Shown here: positions 17,417-26,310 of the stretch, one piece after another
Layout: each line of letters begins with the position of its first letter
Numbering within the stretch: position 1 is the first letter of the stretch
DNA from: Deltaproteobacteria bacterium
Lineage (GTDB): Bacteria; Myxococcota; B64-G9
Direction of reading: 5' to 3'
Assembly (NCBI GenBank): GCA_019314375.1
Contig: JAFCZJ010000012.1
Location: forward strand, 1 to 64,000
DNA: 64,000 bases
The notes under the pieces: model-generated
Databases searched by the model: none
What the model was told of the DNA's origin: nothing
The model's input: the letters and a program-made list of their open reading frames with translations, nothing else
Position numbers and translations under genes: made by a program

Positions 17417-20400
17417 ACGCTTTTGCGCGATCTTGGCATGGATTCTTGATGATCTTGACTGGCTTGTTTTGCCTGGTTCCGGTGGGCAAAGCGCGAGCGG
17501 ATCAACCCCGATTCTACCTGTCTACGGACCGCATCTTCAATCCCGAAGACAAGTTGGTGACTGTGAAGCTGGAGGCCCGGGGTCTGGACTTTTTGGATTT
17601 TCGCGTCTATCGCGTCGCCGATCCGGAAGCGTTTTTCGACAAGCAACAAGATCTACATCGGGTGGTCACGCCCAACAGCGGCGGGCGGACCTCAGGCCTG
17701 GCCCTCTTGGCGGAGGGCTTTAATCAGGGCATGAAGACGGCCTTGAGTTCAGGTCGGGCCTTGTTCAGCCCACAGGCCAGACAAGCCGCGCGGGAAGAGT
17801 TTCCCGAACAAGTGGAAGGGCTGGTGGAGGCGGGTGAGGCACGGCCTGCCCGGGGCTCGGTTCTGCCGCTACTAAAGGGTTTCGATCTGGTGGACATGTG
17901 GCGGGAGCCCACCGGCAAACAAGAAGGGGAATGGGCGTACAAGAATGTCGCCATCCACGCCCGGCGACCCGGGGTTTACCTTGTCGAGGCGGTCAGCGGT
18001 CGCGAGGCGGGCACCACCGTCGTGGTGGTTTCGGGTATGGCGCTTTTGACTCGGCAAAGCCAGGATCGTTTTTTGGTTTATGCCGTGGATCCGGTCCTGG
18101 GCAAGCCACTGGTCGACGCCGAGTTGACCCTCAAGAGGGCGGGAAAAGTATTGGCCAAAGGGCGCAGCGATGCCGATGGCATTTGGGCCAAAGACATTCC
18201 CTTGACTCGTGATCTTGTGGTCTATGCGCGCCGCGGCACCGACTTCGCCTTGCTGGACCCCAGCTATCATCCGGCCCATCTGCCTGGCCGCAAGGTCTAT
18301 CTGACCACGGATCGACCGGTCTACCGGCCTGGTCACACGGTCATGTTCAAAGGCTTGTTGCGAAATTTGGTTCACGAGGCCTACGCCCTTGACCGAGAGG
18401 CCAAGACGGCCAAAGTAGAGGTCAACGATCCCAACGGTCAGCAGGTTTTTGAAGCCGATTTGCCCATCGGGCCCACCGGGGCCTTCCATGGTCGATTCGA
18501 GTTGGATGCCGAGGCCGGTCTAGGAAGCTATCGCATTGTCGCGGAACTGGACGGCAAACCCTACGCCGGCGAGTTTCGGGTCAAGAAATACCGCAAGCCC
18601 GAGTACAAGGTTTCGGTACGGCCTGAGAAGTCGGCCTGCACCGGTGGCGAGAAGGTGGGCGGGTTCGTCCAGGCCAACTACTACTTCGGCCCCCCCGTAC
18701 CCGACGCCAAGATCAAGCTGACGGTTTTCCGCAGCCGTTTCTACCTGCCCTGGTGGGTCGACGCGGATTTCTCCTGGTATTACTCGGACGCTGAATACCG
18801 AAACAGCCTCAGGGAAACGGTGGAGGAACTGGAGGGCAAGTTGGACGCGACCGGGCGTTTCGACTTCAGCTTCACCACCAGTCCGGACAGCATTGATTAT
18901 ACCTACGGCGTGGAGGCGGTGGTCACCGACGCTTCGGCGCAACCCGTCACCGGTCGGAGTCGGGTGCGTGTCACGCGGGCCCGTTTTCATTTGGCCTTGG
19001 AGCCCGAGTACATGTTGAACCGGCCTGGTCAGTCGGTCCGAATCAGGGTGCGCAGCAGAGATTTTTCAGGCAAGCCCGTGGCAGCCAAAGTTCAATTGGA
19101 GCTGCAGGCCCGGACCGGCGTTAATGCAGGGGAGGCCGAGACACAGCGATTGGCCGGGCAGAGTCTGGACACCGGAAAAAAGGGGGAGGCCTGGTTTGTT
19201 TTTGACGCCAAGGCCTCGGGTACTTACCAAATTGCCGCCAAAGCCTCAGATGGCCATGGCGGCATGCTCGAAGCCAAGACTCGGGTTTTCGTCACCTCCG
19301 AGGGCGGTGACATCCCGTATGCGCCCAAAGAGCTGGAAATCATTGCGGATAAACGTTCGTACCGAGAGGGGGAGAAGGCCCGTTTTCTCCTGCTCTGTCC
19401 CCATGCCGACGCCCATCTTCTTTTCACCGTGGAGGGCGGGCGGCTCTATCGGCATGAGGTGGTCAAAAGTCGGGGTTTCTCGGCGGTGGTGGAAGTGCCC
19501 ATCGAAAAAGCCCAGACGCCCAATTTTTTCGTCCGGGCCGCCACAATTTTCGATGGTCAATTGCATGAGCGACGCTTGGACGTGGTGGTGCCGCCGGTGG
19601 ACCGACTGCTGAATGTGGCGGTCTCCGCGGACAAGGCCGAGGCGCGACCAGGTCAGGAGGTGGCTTTCACGGTCACGGTTCTGGATCAAAATGGTCGGCC
19701 CGTGCCCAGGGCCGAGGTGGCTTTGGGCATCGTGGATGAGGCCATTTACGCCTTGAGTCCTGAGCTGGCCGTGCCCATTGGCCGATTTTTCTATCACAGA
19801 AAGCGCAACAACGTGAGGCCTTCTTGTTCTTTGGATTTTCGTTTCTATGGCTACGGGGCGGATGCCAAGGATCGCATGGCCGCCTTGGACATGCGGGCAC
19901 CTGTAGTGCCCGGGTCTTTCAAGTCCCTGGCCAGCCTCAAAGTAAGGCAGAACTTCAAAGATACATTGGACTTCCAAGCCATGCTCGTGACCGGTGCCGA
20001 CGGTCGGGTCAGCCATCGGGTCACCATGCCGGACAACCTGACCACCTGGCGGGCCACGGCTCGAGTCATCACGACGGACACCCGGGTGGGGCAGGGCCTG
20101 GGCAAAATGAAGGTGAACAAGCCCGTGGTGCTGCGCCTGGCCGCGCCTGGTTTTTTTGTTGAAGGAGACAAAAGCACCGTGACTGTGATGGTGCATAACT
20201 ACACGTCCAGCGACTTGCGGCTTACGACGAGCTTGAAAGCCGAGGGACAAGTGGCAAAACTTGAGGGACAAGACCAGGACCTGGAGGTACCCGCTGGCGG
20301 CATGAAGAGCGCCCTCTGGCGCATGGAGGCTGGAGGTGCAGGCCACATTCAGCTTTTGGCTTCGGCCACGGGGAAGGAGGCTGACGCCCTCACTGTGACC

Positions 20401-22026
20401 TTGCCGGTGACTCGCTACGGCTTGGAGCAGGTCTTGTTGGCCTCCGGGGTTTTGGATGAAACGCAGCCCAAGGCAAGCTTTACGCTGAGCATGCCCGCCG
20501 ATGCCGATCCGAAAAGCGGCAAGGCGGGCTTGACCTTGTCTTCGGGGGTGGCGCCGGCCATTTTTGCAGCCATTGATTATTTGAACGCCTATCCTTACCA
20601 CTGCACCGAGCAGACCATGAGCCGCTTTTTGCCTAATTTGGTGGTGGCCAAGGTGATGGGTGACGAGGCCATGGCGCATCGCCGATTGGCGGCGGAACTA
20701 CCCCGGCAAATCCGGACGGGCCTGGCCCGATTGGCCCGCCTGCAGCACGATGACGGAGGCTGGGGTTGGTGGTTTGACGACCCCACTCATGCCTTCATGA
20801 CGGCCTACGTGGTGCAGGGCCTGGCCACGGCCAAGCGTCTGGGGCATCCGGTGGAAGAGAACATGTTTTCCAAGGGCGTCAACCGCCTGAAAGCCCTGAG
20901 TCGATCGAGCAAACTTGGACCGACCCAGCGGGCCTATCTGCTCTACAGCCTGGCCTTGGCCGATGTGAAGTACCCGGCGATGCTGGAGAAACTCAAAGAT
21001 CGGCAAGAGGGGCTGACCGAATATGGCAAGGCGCTCTTGGCCATGGCCATGTTGGAACTGGGCATGCGCGAGCAAGCCATGGAGATTTCGGGGCAGTTGG
21101 ATCTCGCCAGTCACAAAGTGGGTTCGGGTGCCCATTGGGGGGACGAGGCCGGCATGGGCTGGGCCTCCGATCCGGTGGAGAGCACGGCAGCGGTCTTGCG
21201 AGCCCTTTTGGCCACTCGACCCGATTCGGCCCAGGTGGATTCGGCGGTGCGCTATTTAATGGCCGCAAGGCAGGGCAGCCGGTGGCATTCAACCAGGGAT
21301 ACTTCCATGGCGATTTACGCTTTGGTCGACTACCTCAAGAAGTTCGGCGCCAAGAAGATGGCCTCTACCATCGAGGTCCAGTTCAATGAACAGGCGCGGC
21401 CGTCCCGCAAGATTTCAGCGGATGACGTGTTCAAGCCAAGCATTAAGTTGTTCGAGCAACTTACTGCAAAAAAAGGAGAAAACAAGTACGAGGCGGGGCG
21501 GGATGGCCAGGGAGTTTTCTATGTGGACGCCTCTCTCTCTTTCTTTGGCCGGGCTGATCCCATCCCCGCCCGAGGGGGTGCTTTTCTCATCAGCCGCAAA
21601 CTTCAGCGGGTGATCCGCGAGCCTTCGGGCGAGGGTTTTAAGACCCGATTAGAAGCCATCAAGGGAGCCGTATCGCCCGGCGATTTGCTCCTGGTCACCT
21701 TGGACCTGACTGCTTCCCGAGACGCCGAGTTCATCATGGTTTCGGATCCCTTCCCGGCGGGTTCGGTGCCCGTGGAGCGGGACGCTGGTTACAAGATCCC
21801 GGGACTTGAGCTTGTGCAAGCCAGGATGCATCGGGCCTTCCATGATGATCACGTCGCCTTCTTTTTGACCCGAATGCCCAAAGGGCGGCGCAGGCTGGGT
21901 TATTTGATCCGGGCCACCGTGCCTGGGCAATACCGCATGCTGCCGGCCCGGGTGCAGCCCATGTACGACCCCCAATTTGCAGGTAATTCCGCTGGAGACA
22001 GCCTGCTGGTGGAGGTGGGTCCATGA
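17413..22026 (+). CDS. Bacterial alpha-2-macroglobulin, YfaS-like, with intact thioester motif
   Basis: The 1537-residue protein has a cleavable signal peptide (ending ARA-DQ) and no lipobox, so it should be a soluble periplasmic or secreted protease trap. An MG2-like domain (YLTTDRPVYRPGHTVMFKG) and further macroglobulin domains lead to the A2M domain (SHRVTMPDNLTTWRATARV). The thioester motif CTEQ follows at 1064-1067 in YPYHCTEQTMSRFLP, then an alpha-helical complement-like domain (GGWGWWFDDPTHAFMTAYVVQGL). Length nearly equals E. coli YfaS. Such proteins covalently trap attacking proteases. The ATG has AGGAGG upstream and overlaps DUF1175 by 4 nt; its own stop overlaps the next ATG by 4 nt. 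Confidence 0.93.
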   Translation: MNAFARSWHGFLMILTGLFCLVPVGKARADQPRFYLSTDRIFNPEDKLVTVKLEARGLDFLDFRVYRVADPEAFFDKQQDLHRVVTPNSGGRTSGLALLAEGFNQGMKTALSSGRALFSPQARQAAREEFPEQVEGLVEAGEARPARGSVLPLLKGFDLVDMWREPTGKQEGEWAYKNVAIHARRPGVYLVEAVSGREAGTTVVVVSGMALLTRQSQDRFLVYAVDPVLGKPLVDAELTLKRAGKVLAKGRSDADGIWAKDIPLTRDLVVYARRGTDFALLDPSYHPAHLPGRKVYLTTDRPVYRPGHTVMFKGLLRNLVHEAYALDREAKTAKVEVNDPNGQQVFEADLPIGPTGAFHGRFELDAEAGLGSYRIVAELDGKPYAGEFRVKKYRKPEYKVSVRPEKSACTGGEKVGGFVQANYYFGPPVPDAKIKLTVFRSRFYLPWWVDADFSWYYSDAEYRNSLRETVEELEGKLDATGRFDFSFTTSPDSIDYTYGVEAVVTDASAQPVTGRSRVRVTRARFHLALEPEYMLNRPGQSVRIRVRSRDFSGKPVAAKVQLELQARTGVNAGEAETQRLAGQSLDTGKKGEAWFVFDAKASGTYQIAAKASDGHGGMLEAKTRVFVTSEGGDIPYAPKELEIIADKRSYREGEKARFLLLCPHADAHLLFTVEGGRLYRHEVVKSRGFSAVVEVPIEKAQTPNFFVRAATIFDGQLHERRLDVVVPPVDRLLNVAVSADKAEARPGQEVAFTVTVLDQNGRPVPRAEVALGIVDEAIYALSPELAVPIGRFFYHRKRNNVRPSCSLDFRFYGYGADAKDRMAALDMRAPVVPGSFKSLASLKVRQNFKDTLDFQAMLVTGADGRVSHRVTMPDNLTTWRATARVITTDTRVGQGLGKMKVNKPVVLRLAAPGFFVEGDKSTVTVMVHNYTSSDLRLTTSLKAEGQVAKLEGQDQDLEVPAGGMKSALWRMEAGGAGHIQLLASATGKEADALTVTLPVTRYGLEQVLLASGVLDETQPKASFTLSMPADADPKSGKAGLTLSSGVAPAIFAAIDYLNAYPYHCTEQTMSRFLPNLVVAKVMGDEAMAHRRLAAELPRQIRTGLARLARLQHDDGGWGWWFDDPTHAFMTAYVVQGLATAKRLGHPVEENMFSKGVNRLKALSRSSKLGPTQRAYLLYSLALADVKYPAMLEKLKDRQEGLTEYGKALLAMAMLELGMREQAMEISGQLDLASHKVGSGAHWGDEAGMGWASDPVESTAAVLRALLATRPDSAQVDSAVRYLMAARQGSRWHSTRDTSMAIYALVDYLKKFGAKKMASTIEVQFNEQARPSRKISADDVFKPSIKLFEQLTAKKGENKYEAGRDGQGVFYVDASLSFFGRADPIPARGGAFLISRKLQRVIREPSGEGFKTRLEAIKGAVSPGDLLLVTLDLTASRDAEFIMVSDPFPAGSVPVERDAGYKIPGLELVQARMHRAFHDDHVAFFLTRMPKGRRRLGYLIRATVPGQYRMLPARVQPMYDPQFAGNSAGDSLLVEVGP

Positions 22027-22754
22027 GGGCATTGTTGATAGGGGTGGCCGTCTTCCTGGTGGGTCTGGCCGCCACCATGGCGGCTGAATCTGCCGAAGCA
22101 CCCACCGTGTCCATCGATACCCCCAGCGGGGGTTGGTCCACCGAACGCATCGTTGAAATCAGCGGTACGGTAAGCGATGAGGCAATCGAAAGGGCCGTAC
22201 TGGTGGTCAACGGCTATGAGCGCTGGATAGACCTGCAGGTGGGCAAGTTCAGCGCCACCTTGGTGGTGAGCCGTGGTGCCAACACCCTGGAGGTCCTGGC
22301 ACGAAACCAGGCAGGCGAGGGACGGGACAGCGTGTCCGTGTTTTCCGACGTGCCCGCAGTCGACATGCAGGTGGTTTTGAGTTGGGACACCGACAAGACG
22401 GACGTGGACCTGCACGTCACGGATCCCAAAGGCGAAGAATGCTACTACGCCCACAGGGTTACCAAGGCCGCGGGCAAGCTGGACTTGGACGACACGGACG
22501 GCCATGGGCCCGAGGTCTTCACCTTGACCCATGCGCCCACGGGCAAATACCAGGTCTCGGTCAAGTACTATTCATCCGACGGGCATCCCCAGACCCGTTG
22601 TCGTGTGCAGGTGGTGCTTTTTGAGGGCACCAACCGGGAGCGGCGCTTGGAGTTTTTCAAGATTCTGACCAAAACCGGGGACAAGGTGGAAGTGGGTCGC
22701 TTTGATCTGGCCGGCCCTTCGCGAATCGAAGACACCGGGGAGGTGAAACCATGA
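22023..22754 (+). CDS. DUF2135 (YfaP-like) secreted protein
   Basis: This 243-residue protein has a signal peptide (MRALLIGVAVFLVGLAATMAAES). An Ig-like first half (VEISGTVSDEAIERAVLVVNG, a bacterial Ig/cadherin-like strand pattern) is followed by a DUF2135 domain from about 115: VVLSWDTDKTDVDLHVTDPKGEECYY and TLTHAPTGKYQVSVKYYSS. The VDLHV-DP core is diagnostic. E. coli YfaP belongs to the same family and locus type. The conserved Asp residues and YY pair suggest a metal- or ligand-binding fold; no enzyme activity is known. It overlaps both neighbours by 4 nt (ATGA). Confidence 0.85.
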   Translation: MRALLIGVAVFLVGLAATMAAESAEAPTVSIDTPSGGWSTERIVEISGTVSDEAIERAVLVVNGYERWIDLQVGKFSATLVVSRGANTLEVLARNQAGEGRDSVSVFSDVPAVDMQVVLSWDTDKTDVDLHVTDPKGEECYYAHRVTKAAGKLDLDDTDGHGPEVFTLTHAPTGKYQVSVKYYSSDGHPQTRCRVQVVLFEGTNRERRLEFFKILTKTGDKVEVGRFDLAGPSRIEDTGEVKP

Positions 22755-23518
22755 TCCACCGGAACGAACTTGTTCAATACTGTGATGCTCTGCTCGAGGC
22801 AGGCGCTTTCCGTGACGCCTGTCCCAACGGCTTGCAGGTTCATGGGCAGGACCAAGTGGCTCTGGTGGCCACTTGTACGTCTGTTTCGGACGAGTTTTTT
22901 ACCGAGGCCATCCGGGCTGGAGCTCAGCTTGCCCTGGTTCATCATGGCCTGTTTTGGAACGGGGATGAACGCATCATCGATCCACTGATGGGCGGACGCT
23001 TGGGGAGGATTTTGACCGCGGGTTTGAACCTTCTGGCCTATCATCTGCCTTTGGACGCCCACCCGACCTTAGGCAACAACGCGCAATTGGCAGGCTTGCT
23101 GGACCTTAGCGAGCCTCGCTTCGACTTGGGGCTTATCCGGGGTCGGGCCGTGGGTTGCCGCGGGCGTTTGCCAAAAAGTCTGAGCAGTCAAGAGTTGGCT
23201 CACAAGCTCGATCAGGCTTTGGGCGGGAGCAGCCTGGTGCTACCTCAGGGTGATGGGCTCGTCGAACAAGTCGGGATTTTGAGCGGAAGCGGTGGCGATC
23301 TTTCGGTGCTCCTTGAGGCCAAGCGCCTGGGGGTTGAGCTCCTGGTGACCGGCAACCTGCACGAACAGAGCGTGGCGGCGGCTAAGGAACTGGGCTTGAG
23401 CTTGGTGGCCTGCGGTCATTACAACTCGGAGAAACTGGGGGTTCGGGCATTGGGCGACCAAATTGCTGCGCATTTCGGCATTCAGGTGATGCATGTGGAT
23501 GTGCCTAACCCCGTGTAA
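22751..23518 (+). CDS. Nif3-like dinuclear metal centre protein (GTP cyclohydrolase I type 2 family)
   Basis: The 255-residue protein matches the Nif3/YbgI family of toroidal metal-binding proteins. It has NGLQVHG near the start, a metal-ligand segment LALVHHGLFW (His64, His65), YHLPLDAHPTLGNN and a C-terminal CGHYNSEKLGVRALG. The family binds two metal ions; its physiological role is poorly defined. The protein lacks a signal peptide and should be cytoplasmic, unlike most of this operon. It may be a passenger placed between yfaP-like and kinase genes. Its ATG overlaps the upstream stop by 4 nt. Confidence 0.87.
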   Translation: MIHRNELVQYCDALLEAGAFRDACPNGLQVHGQDQVALVATCTSVSDEFFTEAIRAGAQLALVHHGLFWNGDERIIDPLMGGRLGRILTAGLNLLAYHLPLDAHPTLGNNAQLAGLLDLSEPRFDLGLIRGRAVGCRGRLPKSLSSQELAHKLDQALGGSSLVLPQGDGLVEQVGILSGSGGDLSVLLEAKRLGVELLVTGNLHEQSVAAAKELGLSLVACGHYNSEKLGVRALGDQIAAHFGIQVMHVDVPNPV

Positions 23519-23539
23519 TAAGGAGGAAGCATCGTTTTG

Positions 23540-25288
23540 ATGAAGTCTGGCCAAAAAATTGGCAACTACTTGCTGGGTGAGCAGGTAGGCCGAGGCGGCA
23601 TGGCCGAGGTCTTTCGCGCGGAGAATCTTGTCGGCGGAGGCATCCCTCGAATCGTGGCCATCAAGCGACTCTTTGCCAAGTTGGCCGGGGACCGGGAATT
23701 CGTTCAGATGTTTCTCAACGAGGCCCGGATCGCCTTTTCCTTGGAGCATCCCAATCTGGTTCGAAGTTACGACATGCTCAACGAGGGTGGCACTTACTTT
23801 ATCGTCATGGAGTACCTGGAAGGATGTGATCTGGAAGACTTGGTGGCCCGCGCCGCGCCGGGCAAGCTTTGTATGAGCTTGCCTGAAATCCTGCATGTCA
23901 TCTGCGAAGCGGCGCGAGGTTTGGCTTATGCCCATAAGGGCGGCGAGAAGTCCAAGCATGGGCCGGTCGTGCATCGCGACATCAGCCCGGGCAACATCTT
24001 GCTCGATTTGAAGGGGCGGGTGAAGATCACCGACTTCGGCATCGCCCGGGCCAGTCAGCACAGCCGGCTTACCCAGCCCGGAATCTTGAAGGGCAAATAC
24101 GAGTTCATGGCCCCCGAATATGTGGCTCGGGGTGAGTGCGACGGACGATCGGACCTGTTCAGCCTGGGGGTGGTTTTTTACGAGTTGCTCACCGGGAAGA
24201 ATCCTTTTTCCGATGTGTTGCCCGGTGATATCTGGAAGAAAATCATGGAGTTTGATCCACCTCCCGCCGGGAAGGTGGTGTCCGGCGTACCGGCCGAGGT
24301 GGACCGGGTGCTGGCATGGATGCTCGCCAAGGATCCAAAGCGTCGAGTGCCCGACGGCGGCTCTGTGCTGGAGGCCCTTGAACCGCTATATGCCTATGCG
24401 GGTCCGGATGAGACGGCTCGATTAATCGGCATGCGCGTTACTCAACAAATCAAGCCCGCTGATCCCTCGGCCATGTCTGAATATCTGCCGATAGAGGATG
24501 AGGGAGAGGAGCGGGGGGACGCCACCCAGAATATCATCAACACCGATGGTTTGCTGGGCCTGGTGGAGTCGCCTTCAGCTCCATCTGTGCCTGTGTTGTC
24601 TGAGAATATGCTCATCACCAGCATGGACGGCGAAACCACCACACCTCGGCTGCGTGATTTCAAGCGTCGTAAAATTCGATTGTGGCTTTTCGTCGCCGCG
24701 GGGATTGCCTTGATGGCCCTGGCCGGCGGATTGACCTGGGGGCTGTGGCCCGAGCCGGCCGGCAAATTGTCGGTCCGATCGGACCGGCGGGCCGAGGTAT
24801 TTGTTGATGATCGGCCCCTGGGTTTGGCTCCAATACGGGAATCGCCTCTGAGCGTGGGCGATCATGTGATTGAGGTGCGACGCCCGGGCAGTCAGCGCAT
24901 CAAGCGCTATGAACGGACACTTGTCGAAGACCAGCATTTGGAGATTCAGGTCCGCTGGGCCCGTCCCGTCAGCAAAGCCAAGGCCAGAAAACGCAGAGTA
25001 AACAGCAGTAAGAAGAAGAAGAACCGCAGGAAGAGGACCAGGAAGAAGACCAGGAAGAAGACCAGAAAGAAGACCAGAAAGAAGACCAGGAAGAAGACCC
25101 GGAAGAAGACCCGGAAGAAGACCCGGAAGAAGACCCGGAAGAAGACCCGGAAGAAGACCCGGAAGAAGACCCGGAAGAAGACCCGGAAGAAGACCAGCAA
25201 GAAGACCAGCAAGAAGACCAGCAAGAAGACCAGCAAGAAGAAGACCAGCAAGAAGACCAGGAAGAAGACCAAGAAGGGGCAAGCATGA
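23540..25288 (+). CDS. Ser/Thr protein kinase with TM, PEGA domain and (RKKT)n tail
   Basis: The 582-residue Hanks-type kinase has GRGGMAEV (about 19-26), Lys42, the catalytic loop HRDISPGN with Asp147, and DFG starting at Asp165. After the kinase domain and a linker, a single membrane span lies near 378-398. A PEGA domain (about 408-470) follows, then a basic C-terminus of about 20 near-perfect four-residue units (RKKT, later SKKT) from about residue 497. The kinase faces the cytoplasm; PEGA and the basic tail should be periplasmic and could bind anionic polymers such as peptidoglycan or LPS. It starts 21 nt after the nif3-like gene (AGGAGG at 23521) and overlaps the next gene by 4 nt. Confidence 0.9.
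   Translation: MKSGQKIGNYLLGEQVGRGGMAEVFRAENLVGGGIPRIVAIKRLFAKLAGDREFVQMFLNEARIAFSLEHPNLVRSYDMLNEGGTYFIVMEYLEGCDLEDLVARAAPGKLCMSLPEILHVICEAARGLAYAHKGGEKSKHGPVVHRDISPGNILLDLKGRVKITDFGIARASQHSRLTQPGILKGKYEFMAPEYVARGECDGRSDLFSLGVVFYELLTGKNPFSDVLPGDIWKKIMEFDPPPAGKVVSGVPAEVDRVLAWMLAKDPKRRVPDGGSVLEALEPLYAYAGPDETARLIGMRVTQQIKPADPSAMSEYLPIEDEGEERGDATQNIINTDGLLGLVESPSAPSVPVLSENMLITSMDGETTTPRLRDFKRRKIRLWLFVAAGIALMALAGGLTWGLWPEPAGKLSVRSDRRAEVFVDDRPLGLAPIRESPLSVGDHVIEVRRPGSQRIKRYERTLVEDQHLEIQVRWARPVSKAKARKRRVNSSKKKKNRRKRTRKKTRKKTRKKTRKKTRKKTRKKTRKKTRKKTRKKTRKKTRKKTRKKTRKKTSKKTSKKTSKKTSKKKTSKKTRKKTKKGQA
25028..25270 (+). repeat. About twenty 12-bp tandem repeats encoding (R/S)KKT
   Basis: Units of the form (A/C)GGAAGAAGACC or AGCAAGAAGACC repeat with 12-bp period. 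The first 14 encode RKRT/RKKT (25028-25195); the rest are mostly SKKT, one with an extra AAG codon. Copy-to-copy differences are synonymous or conservative. The array lies wholly inside the kinase gene and stays in frame to its stop. Confidence 0.92.
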
Positions 25289-26310
25289 GGCCTGAGTTCT
25301 GCATGCTGGGTTTCTTGTTCCTTTTGAGTCTATTTGCGCCCGGGGCTCGTGCTCAAGCTTTGGATGGCAAGTTGCGCGCTTGTCTGGCCGAGCGTTTGTC
25401 TGCCCGGCCGGGGCCTGAGGCCCTTGGCGAGCGGGACGCTTTCGGTCTGATGGCGGTCGACAGCGGGCACCTGCTCTGGCGTTCCCAGGGACGGACCTTG
25501 GCCCAGGTGGAGGCCGGACCCGGTTCTTTGTTCAAGGTCATCGCGGCTTACGCCGCCCTGGAGACCCGAAAGGTCAAGCCCGATCATGTGCTGCGATGTG
25601 AACCCGGCAGAAAGCCCGAGGGGCCGAAGGGGCAAAAGGTTCGCTGCTGGACGGCCGCGGGCCATGGTCCCGTCAACCTGAGCAGGGCCTTGGCTTTGTC
25701 CTGCAACCGCTATTTTGCCTGGCTGGGTGGGCAGGTGGGCACGGCGGATTTACTGCGTTCGGCCCGAGCTTTCGGGCTCGGCCAGGGTACGGGAAGCGAC
25801 CTGCCTGGTGAGAGAACCGGCAGCCTGCCGCGAGCGCCCAGTCAGGCCATGGCTGGTCGACTGGCGGTGGGGCAGGCCGAGGGTTTGATGGTAACGCCCT
25901 TGCAAATGTTGGTGGTGGCCGCGAGTCTGGCCAATGGGGGTCGGCGCTTTCGTCCTTGTTCCAAGACGCCGGCGGGTCCGCCATCTGAAGTACGGGCTGT
26001 CATCGAGTCCGGCCCGAGCCTGCGCTTCATCCGGGAGGGACTCATTCAGGCCTCGGCCTATGGCACGGGCAGCGCAAGCGGCTTGGCTCAGCTCGGCATG
26101 GCAGGCAAGACCGGCACGGCGGGCTGGGCGGGCATGAATTGGCACACCCATGGCTGGTACATGGGTTGGGCGCCCGCGGCTCGGCCCGAGTTGGCCCTGG
26201 TGGTCTTCATCCAGGAAGGTCAAGGAGCCAAGGATGCCGCGGCCGCGGCCAGGCAGATCATGGAGCAGGTTCAGCTCGAAAGAAAGGCCTGCGAAGGGGA
26301 GGACCGGTGA
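25285..26310 (+). CDS. Penicillin-binding transpeptidase-like protein
   Basis: This 341-residue protein has a signal peptide (ending ARA-QA) and a compact transpeptidase/beta-lactamase-fold domain with all three catalytic motifs: SLFK (81-84), SCN (139-141) and KTGTAG (275-280). It lacks a PBP dimerisation domain or transglycosylase, so it resembles a stand-alone D,D-transpeptidase or carboxypeptidase module of class B PBP ancestry. It should act on peptidoglycan in the periplasm. E. coli pairs its other alpha-2-macroglobulin, YfhM, with PBP1c, so a PBP-like partner here is suggestive. It overlaps the kinase and SpoIID-like genes by 4 nt each. Confidence 0.85.
   Translation: MRPEFCMLGFLFLLSLFAPGARAQALDGKLRACLAERLSARPGPEALGERDAFGLMAVDSGHLLWRSQGRTLAQVEAGPGSLFKVIAAYAALETRKVKPDHVLRCEPGRKPEGPKGQKVRCWTAAGHGPVNLSRALALSCNRYFAWLGGQVGTADLLRSARAFGLGQGTGSDLPGERTGSLPRAPSQAMAGRLAVGQAEGLMVTPLQMLVVAASLANGGRRFRPCSKTPAGPPSEVRAVIESGPSLRFIREGLIQASAYGTGSASGLAQLGMAGKTGTAGWAGMNWHTHGWYMGWAPAARPELALVVFIQEGQGAKDAAAAARQIMEQVQLERKACEGEDR

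Noticed and set aside
19246-20679. A 477-codon open frame on the minus strand
   Set aside because: It is the antisense shadow of the macroglobulin gene, whose family match is far stronger. GC-rich codons leave few stops on the other strand.
25028-25270. CRISPR-like periodic repeats
   Set aside because: The 12-bp period has no spacers and stays in frame within the kinase gene.
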